Shown here: in pieces, positions 1 to 7,440 of the stretch
Numbering within the stretch: position 1 is the stretch's first letter
Layout of the letters: each line of letters starts with the position of its first letter
Source of the DNA: Planctomycetota bacterium
GTDB lineage: Bacteria > Planctomycetota > Phycisphaerae > Phycisphaerales > UBA1924
DNA length: 64,000 bases
Direction: 5' to 3'
Assembly: GCA_017303555.1 (NCBI GenBank)
Contig: JAFLCN010000003.1
Location: 124,001-188,000, forward strand
Program-made: the position numbers and the translations under genes
Notes under the pieces: generated by a model
Database searches by the model: none
What the model was told of the DNA's origin: nothing
Seen by the model: only the letters and a program-made list of their open reading frames with translations

Positions 1-5
1 CGAGG

Positions 6-37
6 CCCCCTCCCTGAGGGAGGGGGTTGGGGGTGGG
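6..37. repeat. Hairpin/G-quadruplex repeat, copy 1 of 3
   Basis: CCCCCTCCC, a 3-nt loop (TGA) and GGGAGGGGG form a perfect 9-bp stem. The G-rich arm continues as TTGGGGGTGGG, so four G-runs (18-20, 22-26, 29-33, 35-37) could form an intramolecular G-quadruplex as an alternative to the hairpin. Near-identical copies lie at 40005-40045 and, inverted, at 59147-59178. All three are intergenic. Confidence 0.85.
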
Positions 38-114
38 TTCGTTCGCGCAGAGTTCAACAAAGCCTCGTTTCACATGTGCCTCGCTTTGCAGTCCGAAGGA
101 CTGCCGTTGAGTAG

Positions 115-150
115 CCGGTGGTGAAGCGAGTCTTCGAGCGCCGCCACCGG
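115..150. repeat. Intergenic hairpin preceded by TAGCC
   Basis: CCGGTGG (115-121) pairs with CCACCGG (144-150). The rest of bases 38-250 shows no convincing gene. A similarly placed hairpin directly after AATAGCC occurs at 35741-35760. Function unknown; it may be a remnant of a dispersed element. Confidence 0.4.
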
Positions 151-250
151 TTGCGGAGCGCAATCACCCCGCACGCCGAAGGTGTGCCGGTGCATGATCC
201 CACGCTCGCTCAATTGCTCGAAAGGGGAACCGCTCTGATACGCTGCGTCC

Positions 251-727
251 ATGGACCGCACCCACATCGCCAGCTATCTCGCCCAAGCCGACGAACTCAA
301 ATCCTGGATCGCGGGCCTCACGCGCGATCAGCTGAATTCGCATCCCGTCCCCGGCACGTGGAGCATTCAGCAGGTCGTCTTCCACACGCTCGATAGCGAC
401 CTCGTCGCGACCGACCGCATGAAGCGCATCATCGCCATGGATCTGCCCTTGCTCATGAACTACGACGAGTCGCGGTACGCGGGGCTGCTCTTCTACGACA
501 AACGCGATGCCTCCAAGTCCTGTGATCTCTTCGCCGCCAATCGGCGATACACAGCGGAACTGCTCTCGATGCTTCCGGACGAAGCGTTCGAGCGCACCGG
601 CGTCCACAGCGTGCGTGGGCTCATCACGCTTTCGGACCTGATCACCGGTTACGTCGATCACGTAATCCACCATCGCAAGTTTGTCGTGGCAAAGCGGCAA
701 GCGCTCGGCAAGCCGCTGACGACTTGA
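251..727 (+). CDS. DinB-like domain protein
   Basis: A 158-residue soluble protein that fits the DinB/YfiT four-helix metalloenzyme-like superfamily. Features are an N-terminal helix pair, a W-S-I-Q-Q-V-V-F-H-T-L-D-x-D segment with His45 in the first metal-ligand position, and a C-terminal D-H-V-I-H-H segment (His137-141) supplying the other ligands. In this family the three His bind a divalent metal, and members include thiol-dependent transferases. The substrate cannot be read from the sequence. The gene stands alone: the next gene, at 835-1335, runs towards it. A second DinB-like gene lies at 6881-7405. The ATG at 251 is the first start and leaves the fold complete. Confidence 0.75.
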   Translation: MDRTHIASYLAQADELKSWIAGLTRDQLNSHPVPGTWSIQQVVFHTLDSDLVATDRMKRIIAMDLPLLMNYDESRYAGLLFYDKRDASKSCDLFAANRRYTAELLSMLPDEAFERTGVHSVRGLITLSDLITGYVDHVIHHRKFVVAKRQALGKPLTT

Positions 728-834
728 TGAATTCGTGCCGCAGCGATCGGCATCAGCCCCCCAATTCGCAGAACCAAGAATGCAAAGAGCAAGCTGTTCC
801 TGATCGCTCTTGCGTTGGCGTGCTCGGCGAGACT

Positions 835-1335
835 TCAACCGAATTTCTTGAGGAGAGCAGTAAGCTCGTCAACAGACGGTTCAATCCAATTCGCTTCAAG
901 CCAAGTCCGTGCTCTGGTTCCACTCGGTACGCGAACGGCATATGAGCAGTAATCCGACCAGGTCGAACTTTCACGGCAAAGCCTTAGCCACTGCATCGCA
1001 ATCTCCGGGCATTCGTGCAGGTGGTCCACCGAACGTTCCGCGACTGTCATGATCAGTGGCTCAAGCGTATTTGGGCGAGATTGACGCAAGGCTTCCACCA
1101 CGACAATTCGCTGAGTTTCTCTCGGCAGAGATCGCCAAAATTGAGAGTGAAGCACAGCAAAGAGCTCTGCTCCCTCTTGCCAATCAGACTGAACCAATCG
1201 TCCGAACAGATGCGAAAGCTCGGATGTAGTTTGTTGGATTTCTGGTTCAGTGCGAGGGAATACGTCATCGAGCCAGCGGTTGAGGCCCCGCCTGTCTCGT
1301 TCAAGTACAATCGCGTCGATTGATTTGCCGCTCAT
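835..1335 (-). CDS. Hypothetical protein, 166 aa
   Basis: No family recognised. The protein is soluble, without a signal peptide or membrane segment. It is mainly helical and rich in Arg, Glu, Trp and Leu (for example W-R-S-L-P-R-E-T-Q-R), with a repeat-like alternation of short helices that could be a small alpha-solenoid. Its codon use looks less GC-biased than that of its neighbours, which hints at a more recent arrival, but this was judged by eye. It ends 21 bp before the 3' end of upp, which is read on the same strand further upstream. The ATG at 1335 is the start. Confidence 0.6.
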   Translation of the reverse strand: MSGKSIDAIVLERDRRGLNRWLDDVFPRTEPEIQQTTSELSHLFGRLVQSDWQEGAELFAVLHSQFWRSLPRETQRIVVVEALRQSRPNTLEPLIMTVAERSVDHLHECPEIAMQWLRLCRESSTWSDYCSYAVRVPSGTRARTWLEANWIEPSVDELTALLKKFG

Positions 1336-1356
1336 AAGAAAGCCCGCCTCACAGCC

Positions 1357-2004
1357 TTATCCCGTCCCATACATCCGATCTCCCGCATCCCCCAGCCCCG
1401 GCGTGATGTATCCCTTCTCCGTCAGTTGCCGATCGAGCGCCGCTGTGTACACCATCACATCGGGATGATCTTTCAGTAGACGCTTTACGCCCTCGGGTGC
1501 CGCGACAAGACAGATCATGCGAAGGTCTTTCGCACCGGCCTCCCGCAGCATCGAAATCGCAGACGATGCCGAGCCGCCGGTCGCCAGCATCGGATCGACC
1601 AGCAGTACCGGCCCCGCGGCAAGGTCCTTCGGCAGCTTGTTCAAATACGCGACGGGCTCCAGAGTTTCGTGATCCCGCGCGATCCCCAAGTGACCAACCC
1701 GCGCTTCAGGCATGACATACAGAATCCCTTCGATCATGCCAAGTCCGGAGCGGAGAATCGGAACCAGCGTGATGTTCGCGCTCAGCCGCCTTGCTTCGGT
1801 TGTCTCGAGAGGCGTTTTGACCATCACCGGCGAAACCGGAATCGTCCGCGTCACCTCGAAAACCATCAACCCTGCAATCTGCGCGAGCAATCCCCGAAAG
1901 GATCGGTGCCCCGTCGCTTCCTCGCGGATGTACGACATCTTGTGCTGGATGAGCGGATGATCGAAAACGACCAGGTTCTTGAACTCGGGATGCGTCTTGG
2001 GCAT
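1357..2004 (-). CDS. upp: Uracil phosphoribosyltransferase
   Basis: Converts uracil and PRPP to UMP in pyrimidine salvage. The 215-residue length and order of elements match Upp. An N-terminal segment with HPLIQHKMSYIREE precedes a central R-S-G-L-G-M-I-E-G that contacts the substrate. The PRPP-binding loop V-D-P-M-L-A-T-G-G-S-A follows, and a C-terminal G-Y-I-x-P-G-L-G-D-A-G-D-R uracil-binding end closes the protein. The start is the ATG at 2004, which gives the usual MPKTHPEF-like beginning; an upstream ATG at 2046 would add 14 unlikely residues. It is transcribed divergently from the lipid kinase at 2055 across a 50-bp gap that must hold both promoters. Confidence 0.95.
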   Translation of the reverse strand: MPKTHPEFKNLVVFDHPLIQHKMSYIREEATGHRSFRGLLAQIAGLMVFEVTRTIPVSPVMVKTPLETTEARRLSANITLVPILRSGLGMIEGILYVMPEARVGHLGIARDHETLEPVAYLNKLPKDLAAGPVLLVDPMLATGGSASSAISMLREAGAKDLRMICLVAAPEGVKRLLKDHPDVMVYTAALDRQLTEKGYITPGLGDAGDRMYGTG

Positions 2005-2054
2005 GGCCTCAGCATAAGGAACAGTGACCGCCCTCATCGATAGCATTCGCGCCC

Positions 2055-2963
2055 ATGTCCGTCCTCATTCTCTACAACCCCTATTCCGGCCGCAACCGCG
2101 CCGAGTCGTACGCAGACCAATTGCGGGCCGCTTTCGCTGCTCGCGGCATGGAGTCGTGCGTCGTTTCGGTTTCCGATTCGCCCGATCTGTCCCACTCCCT
2201 TGCGGGGTCGAGTGCCGCTGTCATCATCGGTGGCGACGGCACAGTCAACCGCGCCCTCGAAGCCTGCATTCGGGCCGGAGTTCCGATCTATCACTTCCCC
2301 TGCGGCAACCAGAACCTTTTCGCCCGCGCCTGCGGCCACACCCGCGATGTCGCGGCCGCCGTCTCGATGATCGTCGGCGGAAAGACCAAATCGCTCGATG
2401 TCGGAGTTGTTGCCAAGGTCAATCAGATCGATCAGGCCCGGCGCTTTGCGCTCATGATTTCGTTCGGGCCGGACGCATCGGTTATCGAACGGCTCAGCAG
2501 CCGCCCCCGCACGGCCAAGGGGCATTTGGCATACCTGCGGCCGGTCTTGGCAGAGGCTCTTGAAGCCACACTCCATCCCCGCCCCGCACCCCTGCGAATC
2601 TGGGCGGACGGCAAGAAGATCGCCGACGATGCGGGCTGGCTGGTCATCGGGGCGAACACCCCGTACGCCCTCGGGCTCGACCCGTGCGCTCAGCGGGAAG
2701 CCTCTCCGCCGGGGGATGGCCTGCTGGATGTTGCATTCTTTCCTTTGCGGTTCCGGTTTGGCATCCTCCGCTGGATGGCCCGGTGCGGCATGAAGACGGC
2801 TGGTCAGCATCCGGCGATGTTCCACTGCCGCGCCAAGGCGGTGGTCGTCGAAGGGAGCGGGCCGTGGCAGCTCGATGGCGATGCCGGCGGCCGATTGGGA
2901 GAGGGTGAACGGCTTCGGGTTGAGTGTCTTGATCGCCCGATAACTTATTTTGACCGGACTTAG
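2055..2963 (+). CDS. Diacylglycerol/sphingosine-type lipid kinase
   Basis: A 302-residue protein of the DAGK catalytic family (YegS/DgkB-like), predicted to phosphorylate a membrane lipid at the cytoplasmic face. It opens with a nucleotide-binding N-P-Y-S-G-R segment (residues 8-13) and has the ATP-binding GGDGTVN at 59-65. A P-C-G-N-Q-N-L-F-A-R loop takes the place of the common P-x-G-T-x-N-D-F-A. The C-terminal half is a beta-sandwich ending in a W-x-x-D-G-D/E-like W-Q-L-D-G-D segment, typical of lipid kinases. The exact lipid substrate is unknown. It stands 50 bp from upp in divergent orientation, and an AT-richer 210-bp gap follows before ybeY. Confidence 0.87.
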   Translation: MSVLILYNPYSGRNRAESYADQLRAAFAARGMESCVVSVSDSPDLSHSLAGSSAAVIIGGDGTVNRALEACIRAGVPIYHFPCGNQNLFARACGHTRDVAAAVSMIVGGKTKSLDVGVVAKVNQIDQARRFALMISFGPDASVIERLSSRPRTAKGHLAYLRPVLAEALEATLHPRPAPLRIWADGKKIADDAGWLVIGANTPYALGLDPCAQREASPPGDGLLDVAFFPLRFRFGILRWMARCGMKTAGQHPAMFHCRAKAVVVEGSGPWQLDGDAGGRLGEGERLRVECLDRPITYFDRT

Positions 2964-3174
2964 GTCTGTATATTTTTGGTATTTGTTTGTAATTTTGAGC
3001 CTCAACCGACCTTTCGGGTGGCTGTTCTGATACCATGCCTGTTCCGATAGAACCTACTCGGCTCGCCTTTCCCTCTCTCGGCCCCGGAAGCCGCTGCGTC
3101 CATCGACCTCGTGGGTCTTTCGGCGCGTATCGCATCTCGGAAGGCATGTTGAGGGCGGGTTTGACTGGCAAGGC

Positions 3175-3774
3175 ATGGAAGACGGCGGCAGAACTCAGGT
3201 TCCCAGCGGACCGGCGGCAAACCCCCGGCGCGAGGAATCGCTGCGCATCGACCTCACCGACGCGACCGGGCGGCTTTCGGAGCCTGCCTGCGGCTGGTTG
3301 ATGGAGCGACTTTCGGAAGCGCTGCCCGAGGCCTGCCGGCGCGAAAGCGGGCGAACCGACGGCCACGTCCGAGGGGGCGAAGTCCGTGTCCGCATCATCG
3401 CCGACGACGAGATGGCCAAGATGCACGAGGAGTACGCCGGCATCCCCGGGACGACGGACGTGCTGACCTTTGACATGTCGGTCGAAGAGGGTGATGGGGG
3501 TGGGGGTGGGGTTGCCCCTTTGGATGTGGATCTGGTGGTCTGCCTCGATGAGGCGCAGCGACAGGCGAGCGCGCGGGGCCATGGCGAGAAACCCCAGCTT
3601 GAACTTCTGCTTTACACGCTTCACGGTGTGCTGCACTGCCTGGGGCATGATGACCATGAAGAGCCTTCTTTCTGCGCCATGCACGACGCCGAGGATGCGA
3701 TTCTGACCGCCATCGGCGTGGGGCCGGTCTTTGCCCGCCCTGAGTTCAAACCGGCGGAAGGGGGCGCGGCTTGA
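3175..3774 (+). CDS. ybeY: Endoribonuclease YbeY
   Basis: Single-strand endoribonuclease of the UPF0054 family, involved in 16S rRNA 3'-end maturation and ribosome quality control. The diagnostic parts are present. G-T-T-D-V-L-T-F-D (near residue 95) matches the TDVLSF strand, and the zinc site HGVLHCLGHDDH (near 145-156) supplies three His. The last His is one residue later than in E. coli, as in the common GYDDH variant. The protein is longer than usual (199 against about 150) because of an N-terminal extension and a Gly-rich insertion after V-E-E-G-D. The start is therefore uncertain; the ATG at 3175 is the first that keeps the frame. The stop overlaps the TTG start of the next gene (TTGA), so the two are translationally coupled. 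Confidence 0.92.
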   Translation: MEDGGRTQVPSGPAANPRREESLRIDLTDATGRLSEPACGWLMERLSEALPEACRRESGRTDGHVRGGEVRVRIIADDEMAKMHEEYAGIPGTTDVLTFDMSVEEGDGGGGGVAPLDVDLVVCLDEAQRQASARGHGEKPQLELLLYTLHGVLHCLGHDDHEEPSFCAMHDAEDAILTAIGVGPVFARPEFKPAEGGAA

Positions 3775-5210
3775 GCCAGCTTCTTTCCTCGGGTGCGTGG
3801 CTTTTCATCGCGGTGGTCTCGCTGATCGCGACGGCCGTTTTCGGCGCGATCTTCCATTCGCTGCGCGATCTCTCGCGCTCGGCGCTCGAGGAGATCCTCA
3901 AGCATCGGGTCGATCACAAGCGGGCGAGCCGTGTGCGTCAGATCATCGACGACCCGGACGGGCATGCCGCGGCCGTCGCGCTGGCGCGGGTGGTTTTCTC
4001 GATCATCTCGGCGACCGGCTTCCTGATGTGGATCGTCAACCAGACCGCGGCGCCGAACACGACTGTGACGGCGCTTTGGGTATGGACGATCGCGGGAATC
4101 GGCGTGACGTGCTTTGTGATCTGGCTGGCGGGCACGGTTGTGCCGCAGAGCATCGCCAAGCATCTGTCCGAACCGACGATCTACGGGTTTGCGTCGCTGG
4201 TGCGTGCGCTGCACGTTGTGACCTCGCCTTTGCGGATGGTGGTCAGCGCCGTTGACGGCACGGTGCGGATGCTCGCGGGCAAGGAAGAGGTGGGCGATGT
4301 CGAGGCGATCCAGGCCGAGTTGCTCGACGTAGTGGCGGAAGCGAAGGAAGAAGGCCAGCTCGATGAGATCGAGCAGCAGATGATCCGCGCCGTGGTGCGG
4401 TTCCGCGATACCACCGTCCGTGCGATCATGACGCCCCGGACGGAAATGGAAGTGCTGGAACTGACCAACGACCTGGGCCGGATCACCTCGATGATCCGCG
4501 AGGGCGGGCATAGCCGCATCCCGGTGTTCGAGGATTCGATCGACCGCATCATCGGCGTGTTCTACATCAAGGACCTGCTGCGCTGGCTGGCGGGCGGCGG
4601 CGGCGCGGGCGGCAGCCGCGGCGGGAAGATGTTCGACCTGCGCTCGCAGCTGCGGCCGGCGATCTTCGTTCCCGAATCCAAGACCATTCGAGATCTGCTG
4701 GATGAGATGCTCAAGCAGCGCGTACACATCGCCGTCGTGCTCGATGAATACGGCGGCACGGCGGGCGTCGTGACGCTCGAAGATATCGTCGAAGAGTTCT
4801 TCGGTGATGTGCAAGACGAGTACGAGCGCCCCGAGGATGCGCCGGGCGCGAAGACGGATGAGATCCGCAAGTTCGCCGAGCTGGATGCACGTGCGTACAT
4901 CTCCGATGCGAACGTGGCGCTCTCGCGTCTGGGCCTGACTATTCCCGAGAGCGAGGATTACAGCACGGTTGGCGGGTACATCACGGGGACGGCGGGACGG
5001 ATCCCGGAGACGGGCGAACGGCTTGAAGTTCCTGCAGGTGGCGTCCCGATGCTGGTGAGCGTGCTCGAATCCGAGCCGACGAGGCTGGTGCGTGTCAGGC
5101 TCGAACCGGCGCCGGAGAAGACTCTCCCAGCTACGGACGGAGTGGTTACAGAGCCGATCGTCGTGTCCGCGACGCACAACGGATCTGGGTTCGCGCCGTC
5201 GCAGCGGTGA
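3771..5210 (+). CDS. CNNM/CorC-type membrane protein with CBS domains
   Basis: A 479-residue DUF21-CBS-CorC_HlyC protein (the hemolysin-like, TlyC/YfjD group), thought to transport Mg or Co or to regulate such transport. Several hydrophobic helices at residues 1-160 make up the DUF21 membrane domain. Next comes the conserved linker V-R-A-I-M-T-P-R-T-E-M, and then a CBS pair (about 205-340) with G-H-S-R-I-P-V-F and D-E-Y-G-G-T-A-G-V-V-T-L-E-D-I. The CorC_HlyC domain (about 360-445) contains Y-S-T-V-G-G-Y-I. A Gly/Ala-rich loop near 275-285 sits inside the CBS pair. The gene starts with TTG overlapping the ybeY stop. The ybeY-CNNM pairing is a known conserved neighbourhood in many bacteria. Confidence 0.9.
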   Translation: MSQLLSSGAWLFIAVVSLIATAVFGAIFHSLRDLSRSALEEILKHRVDHKRASRVRQIIDDPDGHAAAVALARVVFSIISATGFLMWIVNQTAAPNTTVTALWVWTIAGIGVTCFVIWLAGTVVPQSIAKHLSEPTIYGFASLVRALHVVTSPLRMVVSAVDGTVRMLAGKEEVGDVEAIQAELLDVVAEAKEEGQLDEIEQQMIRAVVRFRDTTVRAIMTPRTEMEVLELTNDLGRITSMIREGGHSRIPVFEDSIDRIIGVFYIKDLLRWLAGGGGAGGSRGGKMFDLRSQLRPAIFVPESKTIRDLLDEMLKQRVHIAVVLDEYGGTAGVVTLEDIVEEFFGDVQDEYERPEDAPGAKTDEIRKFAELDARAYISDANVALSRLGLTIPESEDYSTVGGYITGTAGRIPETGERLEVPAGGVPMLVSVLESEPTRLVRVRLEPAPEKTLPATDGVVTEPIVVSATHNGSGFAPSQR

Positions 5211-5229
5211 TGACGAGTGAGCATTCGCG

Positions 5230-5583
5230 ATGCCGAAGAAAGTTGTCGGCGAAGCAGAAGATCGCTTGCAGTTTCAAAACGAAACGCTGATGCAGCTTTT
5301 CGGGCTAGTTCTTGTCGCAATTTCGTGGGCACCGACATTGGCGATCATTTGGTTCTGCCGCAGCAATGTAGGAATGACGGAAGACGTCAAGAACTGGAAT
5401 GCACGCATGTTGAGCCTCGCAATCGGGGCGATCATTGCGATGCCGGCCCCGTGCATGTACTTCGGATTGCTCTGCTTTTCGACACGAGTTGTGACGGCGG
5501 TTTGTGTCGCGATTCCCTACACGGGCGTTGTGTGGCTTGTGACCGTTTTAGTTTTGTTGTCGATCTACGGGTTCAACGTTTAG
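5230..5583 (+). CDS. Small membrane protein, hypothetical
   Basis: Not recognised. The 117 residues begin with a short charged cytoplasmic stretch rich in Lys and Glu. Three or four hydrophobic helices follow, at about 20-42, 60-78, 80-95 and 97-116, and the last runs to the C-terminus. There are several Cys inside the helices and no catalytic motif. It starts 19 bp after the CNNM-type gene and its end overlaps the convergent S41 protease gene by 11 bp. It could be read with the upstream operon. Confidence 0.6.
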   Translation: MPKKVVGEAEDRLQFQNETLMQLFGLVLVAISWAPTLAIIWFCRSNVGMTEDVKNWNARMLSLAIGAIIAMPAPCMYFGLLCFSTRVVTAVCVAIPYTGVVWLVTVLVLLSIYGFNV

Positions 5584-6808
5584 ACGTATCGGTGCGTCCT
5601 GGCGTAGAGCAGATTTCAATCGCACGAGCGAGTTGCGGATCGTTTCCGGCGGAGTATGGGATCGGGCGCTCAACGCGGACATCGGGTTCGACACCGTGTC
5701 CTTCCAGCGATCGACCTTCGACGCGAACGTCGGAGACCGCCACCATGAGTAGTGAGCCGTCGGAGAGGATCGAGGCGGTACCGCCGAGCACCGCGCCGCG
5801 GGTGGTTGTGCCGACCAGCGTGGCACGATTCCGGGCCTTGAACGCGTATGCGAGGATTTCCTTGCCGCTGCGGGAATCCGAATCGATGAGCACGGCCATG
5901 GGCTTGTCCCAGGTTGTCGCGTTCGAGCGGGAGTTCCAGACGGCCGAACTCCGCATGCGAAACTCCACCTCGGGCGCGAGCGAACCGAAAAGATCCATGT
6001 ACTGCGCTTGCGCGCCGCCCCAGCCGCCACGCAGGTCGAGGACGAGCGCATCGCATTCGGCGAGCGAGCCCGCGAGGAGCGAAGCGAGTTGCTCCTGATA
6101 CGACTCGCTCGCGTATGAACGGACGCGTACGTAGCCAATTTTCTTCTCGCCCGCTTCAATCACTTGTGCGCTTTGCTTCATGGCCCGAAGGAACATCGAG
6201 CGGGGCTGGAGGCGCTTGGGAACAACAAGGACGTCGGTGGTCGGACCGTCCTTGCTTCGGCGGATCGTGACCGTGACTTCCCGATCCGCCTTGCCGCGGA
6301 ACGCGTCGATGTCGGACCATGGTTCGCCGTTCACGTTGATCAGTTCATCACCCACCATGATGCCCGCGTTCGCAGCGGGAGCGCCACCGTAGACATCAAG
6401 GGCGAAGACCTTTCCATCGATGGTTCTGGTCACGATCCCGATGCCGACGTAGCGCACTCGGCCGTCTTCGAATCGGCCGCGCGAGAGATTCTCCGGGACG
6501 CCTTCGGGGTAGAAAACATCGAGCAGCTCCCAGTATTCGCGCTGCGAAGGGATGAAGTGATAGGTGTGGGAAGCACCAAGCCGGGCGAGCGCGCGATTGA
6601 TGACGGCGGACTCCTGCTCAGGCGTGGCGGCAGCGCGGGCGGCGGGAAGCAACTCATCGCGCACCGCAGGCCAGTCGACTCCGCGCATGTCTTTGTCGTA
6701 GAAGGTGCGCTGGACGCGTTTCCAGGCTTCGAGAAACAGCTTTTCGTCGGCCAGACAGGTTGGAGACACCAGCAGAGCAACCAAGAGAGCGGCACGCAAA
6801 GTCTGCAT
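5573..6808 (-). CDS. Secreted S41-family peptidase with PDZ domain
   Basis: A 411-residue C-terminal-processing-type protease, exported by a clear signal peptide (MQTLRAALLVALLVSPTCLA, then DEK). Residues about 100-190 form a PDZ domain (G-I-G-I-V-T-R ... A-A-N-A-G-I-M-V-G-D-E-L-I-N-V-N-G). The S41 catalytic domain follows, with Y-V-R-V-R-S-Y, the D-A-L-V-L-D-L-R-G-G-W-G-G strand-turn and the catalytic Ser/Lys segment S-R-S-G-K-E-I-L-A-Y-A-F-K. It ends in T-T-R-G-A-V-L-G-G and G-V-E-P-D-V. The start at 6808 places the signal peptide first; a longer frame upstream has no such logic. It probably acts in the periplasm. The gene is divergent from the DinB gene at 6881. Confidence 0.9.
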   Translation of the reverse strand: MQTLRAALLVALLVSPTCLADEKLFLEAWKRVQRTFYDKDMRGVDWPAVRDELLPAARAAATPEQESAVINRALARLGASHTYHFIPSQREYWELLDVFYPEGVPENLSRGRFEDGRVRYVGIGIVTRTIDGKVFALDVYGGAPAANAGIMVGDELINVNGEPWSDIDAFRGKADREVTVTIRRSKDGPTTDVLVVPKRLQPRSMFLRAMKQSAQVIEAGEKKIGYVRVRSYASESYQEQLASLLAGSLAECDALVLDLRGGWGGAQAQYMDLFGSLAPEVEFRMRSSAVWNSRSNATTWDKPMAVLIDSDSRSGKEILAYAFKARNRATLVGTTTRGAVLGGTASILSDGSLLMVAVSDVRVEGRSLEGHGVEPDVRVERPIPYSAGNDPQLARAIEICSTPGRTDTSKR

Positions 6809-6880
6809 AAGCACCTCGTCTTCGGATCGATGCGCGAAACGCGAGTCCCCGGCATGTTGAACAGCAAGTACACTGAAACG

Positions 6881-7405
6881 ATGCGAGCGCAAGATTATCT
6901 GGCGGACACCATTCTCGGTAGCCGCGACAATTTCTTTCGGTACATGGTGGGATTTGAAGAAGGCGATCGGGTTCGCGCGGCGCCCGGGCTTCCCAATCAC
7001 GCGGCGTGGTGCATGGGGCACTGCGCGCTGGTGATGCACCGGATTGCCGAGAAGCTCGGTGCGGGCGGGCTTCCCGATGCTGATTTTCTGGTGGGGGCCG
7101 ACCGGGGCGATTCGAGGCGGTACGGGACAGAGGCGGTCGCGTTCGGGAGTTCGCCGTCAGTGGAGAGCCAGACGTTTCCGACGCTGGTGCGCTGCCGCGA
7201 GATTTTCTCGAACGCGGCGGAACATCTTGCCGGCGCGATCCGATCGCTTTCAGAGGACCAACTGAATGAGACTGTTCAGTTCTTTCCGAAGTACGCTGCG
7301 CCGGCGTGGCACATTGTGGCGCGGATGGCCTTTCACAACGGGTTTCACGCCGGGCAGATTGCGGATCTGAGGCGGGCGCTCGGTATGAAGTCGATCTTCG
7401 CGTGA
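6881..7405 (+). CDS. DinB-like domain protein
   Basis: A 174-residue protein of the DinB superfamily. It has the N-terminal helix with N-F-F-R-Y-M-V-G-F, a first metal-ligand helix N-H-A-A-W-C-M-G-H-C-A-L, and a C-terminal helix M-A-F-H-N-G-F-H-A-G-Q-I-A-D-L-R-R-A-L-G. The last is the usual H-x3-H end of DinB-like proteins, where the His bind a metal. The substrate is unknown. An in-frame ATG at 6854 would add nine residues, and neither start has a strong Shine-Dalgarno. The gene shares its upstream region with the S41 protease. Confidence 0.8.
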   Translation: MRAQDYLADTILGSRDNFFRYMVGFEEGDRVRAAPGLPNHAAWCMGHCALVMHRIAEKLGAGGLPDADFLVGADRGDSRRYGTEAVAFGSSPSVESQTFPTLVRCREIFSNAAEHLAGAIRSLSEDQLNETVQFFPKYAAPAWHIVARMAFHNGFHAGQIADLRRALGMKSIFA

Positions 7406-7440
7406 GACCGGTTCACGGTTGATCCGGCCGAGTGAGCGGA

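Noticed and set aside
164..838. 224-codon frame antisense to the first DinB-like gene
   Set aside because: The plus-strand gene has the DinB His pattern; the antisense text has no domain and no start signal.
3035..3301. 88-codon ORF ahead of ybeY
   Set aside because: Overlaps the ybeY start in another frame; Pro/Arg-rich, no Shine-Dalgarno and no recognisable domain.
3621..5177. Open frame of 518 codons antisense to ybeY and the CNNM-type gene
   Set aside because: Arg/His/Asp-rich shadow of two genes with clear motifs.
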